Shown piece by piece: positions 62,292 to 64,000 of a stretch of DNA of 64,000 bases. The notes beneath the pieces are model-generated. The model had not been told where the DNA came from, made no database searches, and worked only from the letters and a program-made list of their open reading frames with translations. Made by a program: the position numbers and the translations under genes. Position 1 is the stretch's first letter. Each line of letters begins with the position of its first letter. Source of the stretch: Diphasiastrum complanatum (taxonomy: Eukaryota; Streptophyta; Lycopodiopsida; Lycopodiales; Lycopodiaceae); the NCBI GenBank assembly GCA_029204225.1, contig CM055107.1, positions 3,788,706-3,852,705 of the forward strand, in the 5' to 3' direction.

Positions 62292-63530
62292 CACACGTGT
62301 GTACTTTATGTACTACAATATTTTTGATATGGAAGCTAGTGGAAGGAAGGATAAGTCAAGATACAAGTGCTACTTTTCAAGGCAAAAGGGCCACGTTGCA
62401 TCCAAATGCTTCAAGAGGAAAGATGCACAAGAGAGAAAAGCAAAATTCAGCAAAGAAAGGAACATCAAATCTATAACGAGAAGGAGTTTCTCATGATGAC
62501 CAACTTTTCATCCTCAAGCTTTAACGGAGAGAATGCATGGTGGATTGCTAGTGGGGATACCTCCCACATGACCAATCTCAAGGGAAATTCCTCTCAAATT
62601 TCTTTCTATAATGCATTTTAATACAAGATAGAAGGAGTAGGATTTGTTCCTATGGTTCCTAGATCCTCCAAGATTTTGAAACTTGATGATGTGCCGTATG
62701 TTCCTAACATTCACAATCTTGTTTAGTGTTGGACAAATGTTGGATAGTGGTTATTAAGATGAGTTTGATATTAATGCTTACTTTATCAAGAGGGATGGAG
62801 AGATGATTGCAAGTGGAACCATATTTGGAAGACTTTTTAAGTTTGGTGCTTGTGTAAAAGCTAAACATTTTGGAGTGATGCCCAAGTCATCAAAGTTCAT
62901 GCAAGCTCTTCACACAAGTGTGCACTTTGCAAGTGTGAGAAGCAATGGAGCTTCTACTATCTTTAAATCCTTCATAGATAGTGTTAATAGACATGATGTG
63001 ACTTATGTCTTATCTTCAACATTCATGATATTTAATACATTATGTGGATTTGAAAAGACAATGAAGTTGGATGCTTTCCAATCTACATTTTTGTTGTTGA
63101 AACAACTTCATGTAACAACTATGATGGAGTAAAAAAATTTAGTATTTTGTGGTTTCCCATTTGAAAGCTATCATTAGTATGTGATAGAAAAATCCATCTA
63201 CTTGCTCTCAGATTTTATGCAAGTAAGAATGGTTACCTCATTCATGAGCTGGATGATGGTGGTTTTTTAATGTTTTGAGGCACTTTGTAAACTTGTTATG
63301 AGAATAAGTGAATCATCCTATAAGGTCACTTTGATTTATAATAAAGTGGCCAACCTCATTGGATCTAAGATTAGCATTGAAGTCAAAAATAGAGAAATGA
63401 TGCAAATTATTTGTTAATTTAGCATTCATAGTCTTGGAAATCTGACTACATCTTATAATCTTGATAGCATGATGGATCTTTGTGGTCCTTATGAGACAAG
63501 GTCTCTGATTTTTCTAGAGGATTGATAGCT
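62292..63530 (+). mobile_element. Copia-derived element E: gag end, protease, diverged integrase, C-terminal module
   Basis: The knuckle remnant CYFSRQKGHVASKC (second Cys changed to Ser) is near 62370. The protease remnant WWIASGDTSHMTNLKG (catalytic Asp changed to Ala) is near 62540. The pre-integrase segment near 62790 reads KRDGEMI/ASGTIFGRLFKFGA across a shift. An open frame 62803-63132 follows with a diverged integrase-like block (ALHTSVHFASVR, FKSFIDSVNRHDVTY, IFNTLCGFEK). After stops, EALCKLVMRISESS and ISIEVKNREMMQ near 63270-63405 match the module in elements A and C. No RT box is seen. Confidence 0.75.
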
Positions 63531-64000
63531 ACTTTCGAGGAGGAGGAGCTTTGGGATCAAAGATCTTCTTCAAGTATGGAAAGAGCCATTGGCATAGTGT
63601 GAGTTCATCTTTGGGACAATGTGAGTTCTTCTCACAATTCAATTTTTTCTTTTTTTAATGAGGCTCTCTTGGTTATTGTTTTGGATTTAACTATGCTCAA
63701 CATAGCTTCTCCCTTGAGATCAACTATTTTTTTCTCGCAACTTGATTCTTTTCTTTGTTTAATGAGTAACTTCAATGAAATTACTTAAAAGTTAGAATTC
63801 AAAGTTTTATCAAGCCTATAAGCAAATACCATGGTAGCTTTAGGTATTAAAGTGAGAAAGTATGATAAGCATATACACAATATTATCTCTTAAAATTTAG
63901 GAAACTAATTTAGACAAAATGTATGGGATAAAAATGAAAACAATAGATTGAGAACATGGATTTGTGACCAGTATGACATTTTGAAATCTTCAAGTGATTC
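63531..64000. other. Right edge, no gene recognised
   Basis: AT-rich continuation of the element E neighbourhood. No readable domain. Confidence 0.35.

Overview
This is a plant nuclear window, most likely from an angiosperm. Three host genes support that: a NOP16-type nucleolar protein, a QCR6-type cytochrome bc1 hinge protein and a plant-specific DUF1677 protein. The introns are GT-AG, telo-box motifs (AAACCCTA) lie in a promoter, and the rest is dominated by Ty1/copia, Ty3/gypsy, L1-type LINE and hAT-like elements plus very long GA/CT microsatellites. Species cannot be fixed from the sequence; an early-diverging angiosperm would fit but is only a guess.

Layout. 0-6 kb holds a split QCR6-like gene on the + strand (first coding bases at 1594, stop at 5139), expanded by retroelement debris in a 3 kb intron and probably decayed. 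7.8-12.3 kb has three long microsatellites and a LINE on the - strand that carries a hAT MITE with a perfect 8-bp target duplication. 13.8-26.5 kb is one gene, NOP16 on the - strand. All four exons and a 180-residue open frame can be assembled. Its first intron is 11.5 kb because a copia element with recognisable LTRs (14957 and 25534) sits in it, and that copia contains an L1-type LINE, a gypsy element and hAT-like fragments.

28-40 kb is a retroelement graveyard. It holds a copia derivative bounded by GCTAG target repeats, a second LINE cut by a gypsy LTR, and a gypsy/copia chimeric junction. 40-47.6 kb has gypsy gag and copia IN/RT/RH fragments and the longest GA tract (219 bp). 48.2-48.7 kb is an intact single-exon DUF1677 gene with a 150-bp-class tandem repeat directly upstream of its start.

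50-64 kb is a run of related copia derivatives: two on the - strand sharing one LTR, then one complete LTR-to-LTR copy, then another at the right edge. They keep gag, protease and part of integrase but lack reverse transcriptase and RNase H or keep only decayed traces. CACACGTGTG-type palindromes recur in and beside their LTRs.

No CRISPR, operon or prokaryotic feature is present. No RNA gene was recognised. The host genes show no functional link to one another beyond being housekeeping loci embedded in transposons.
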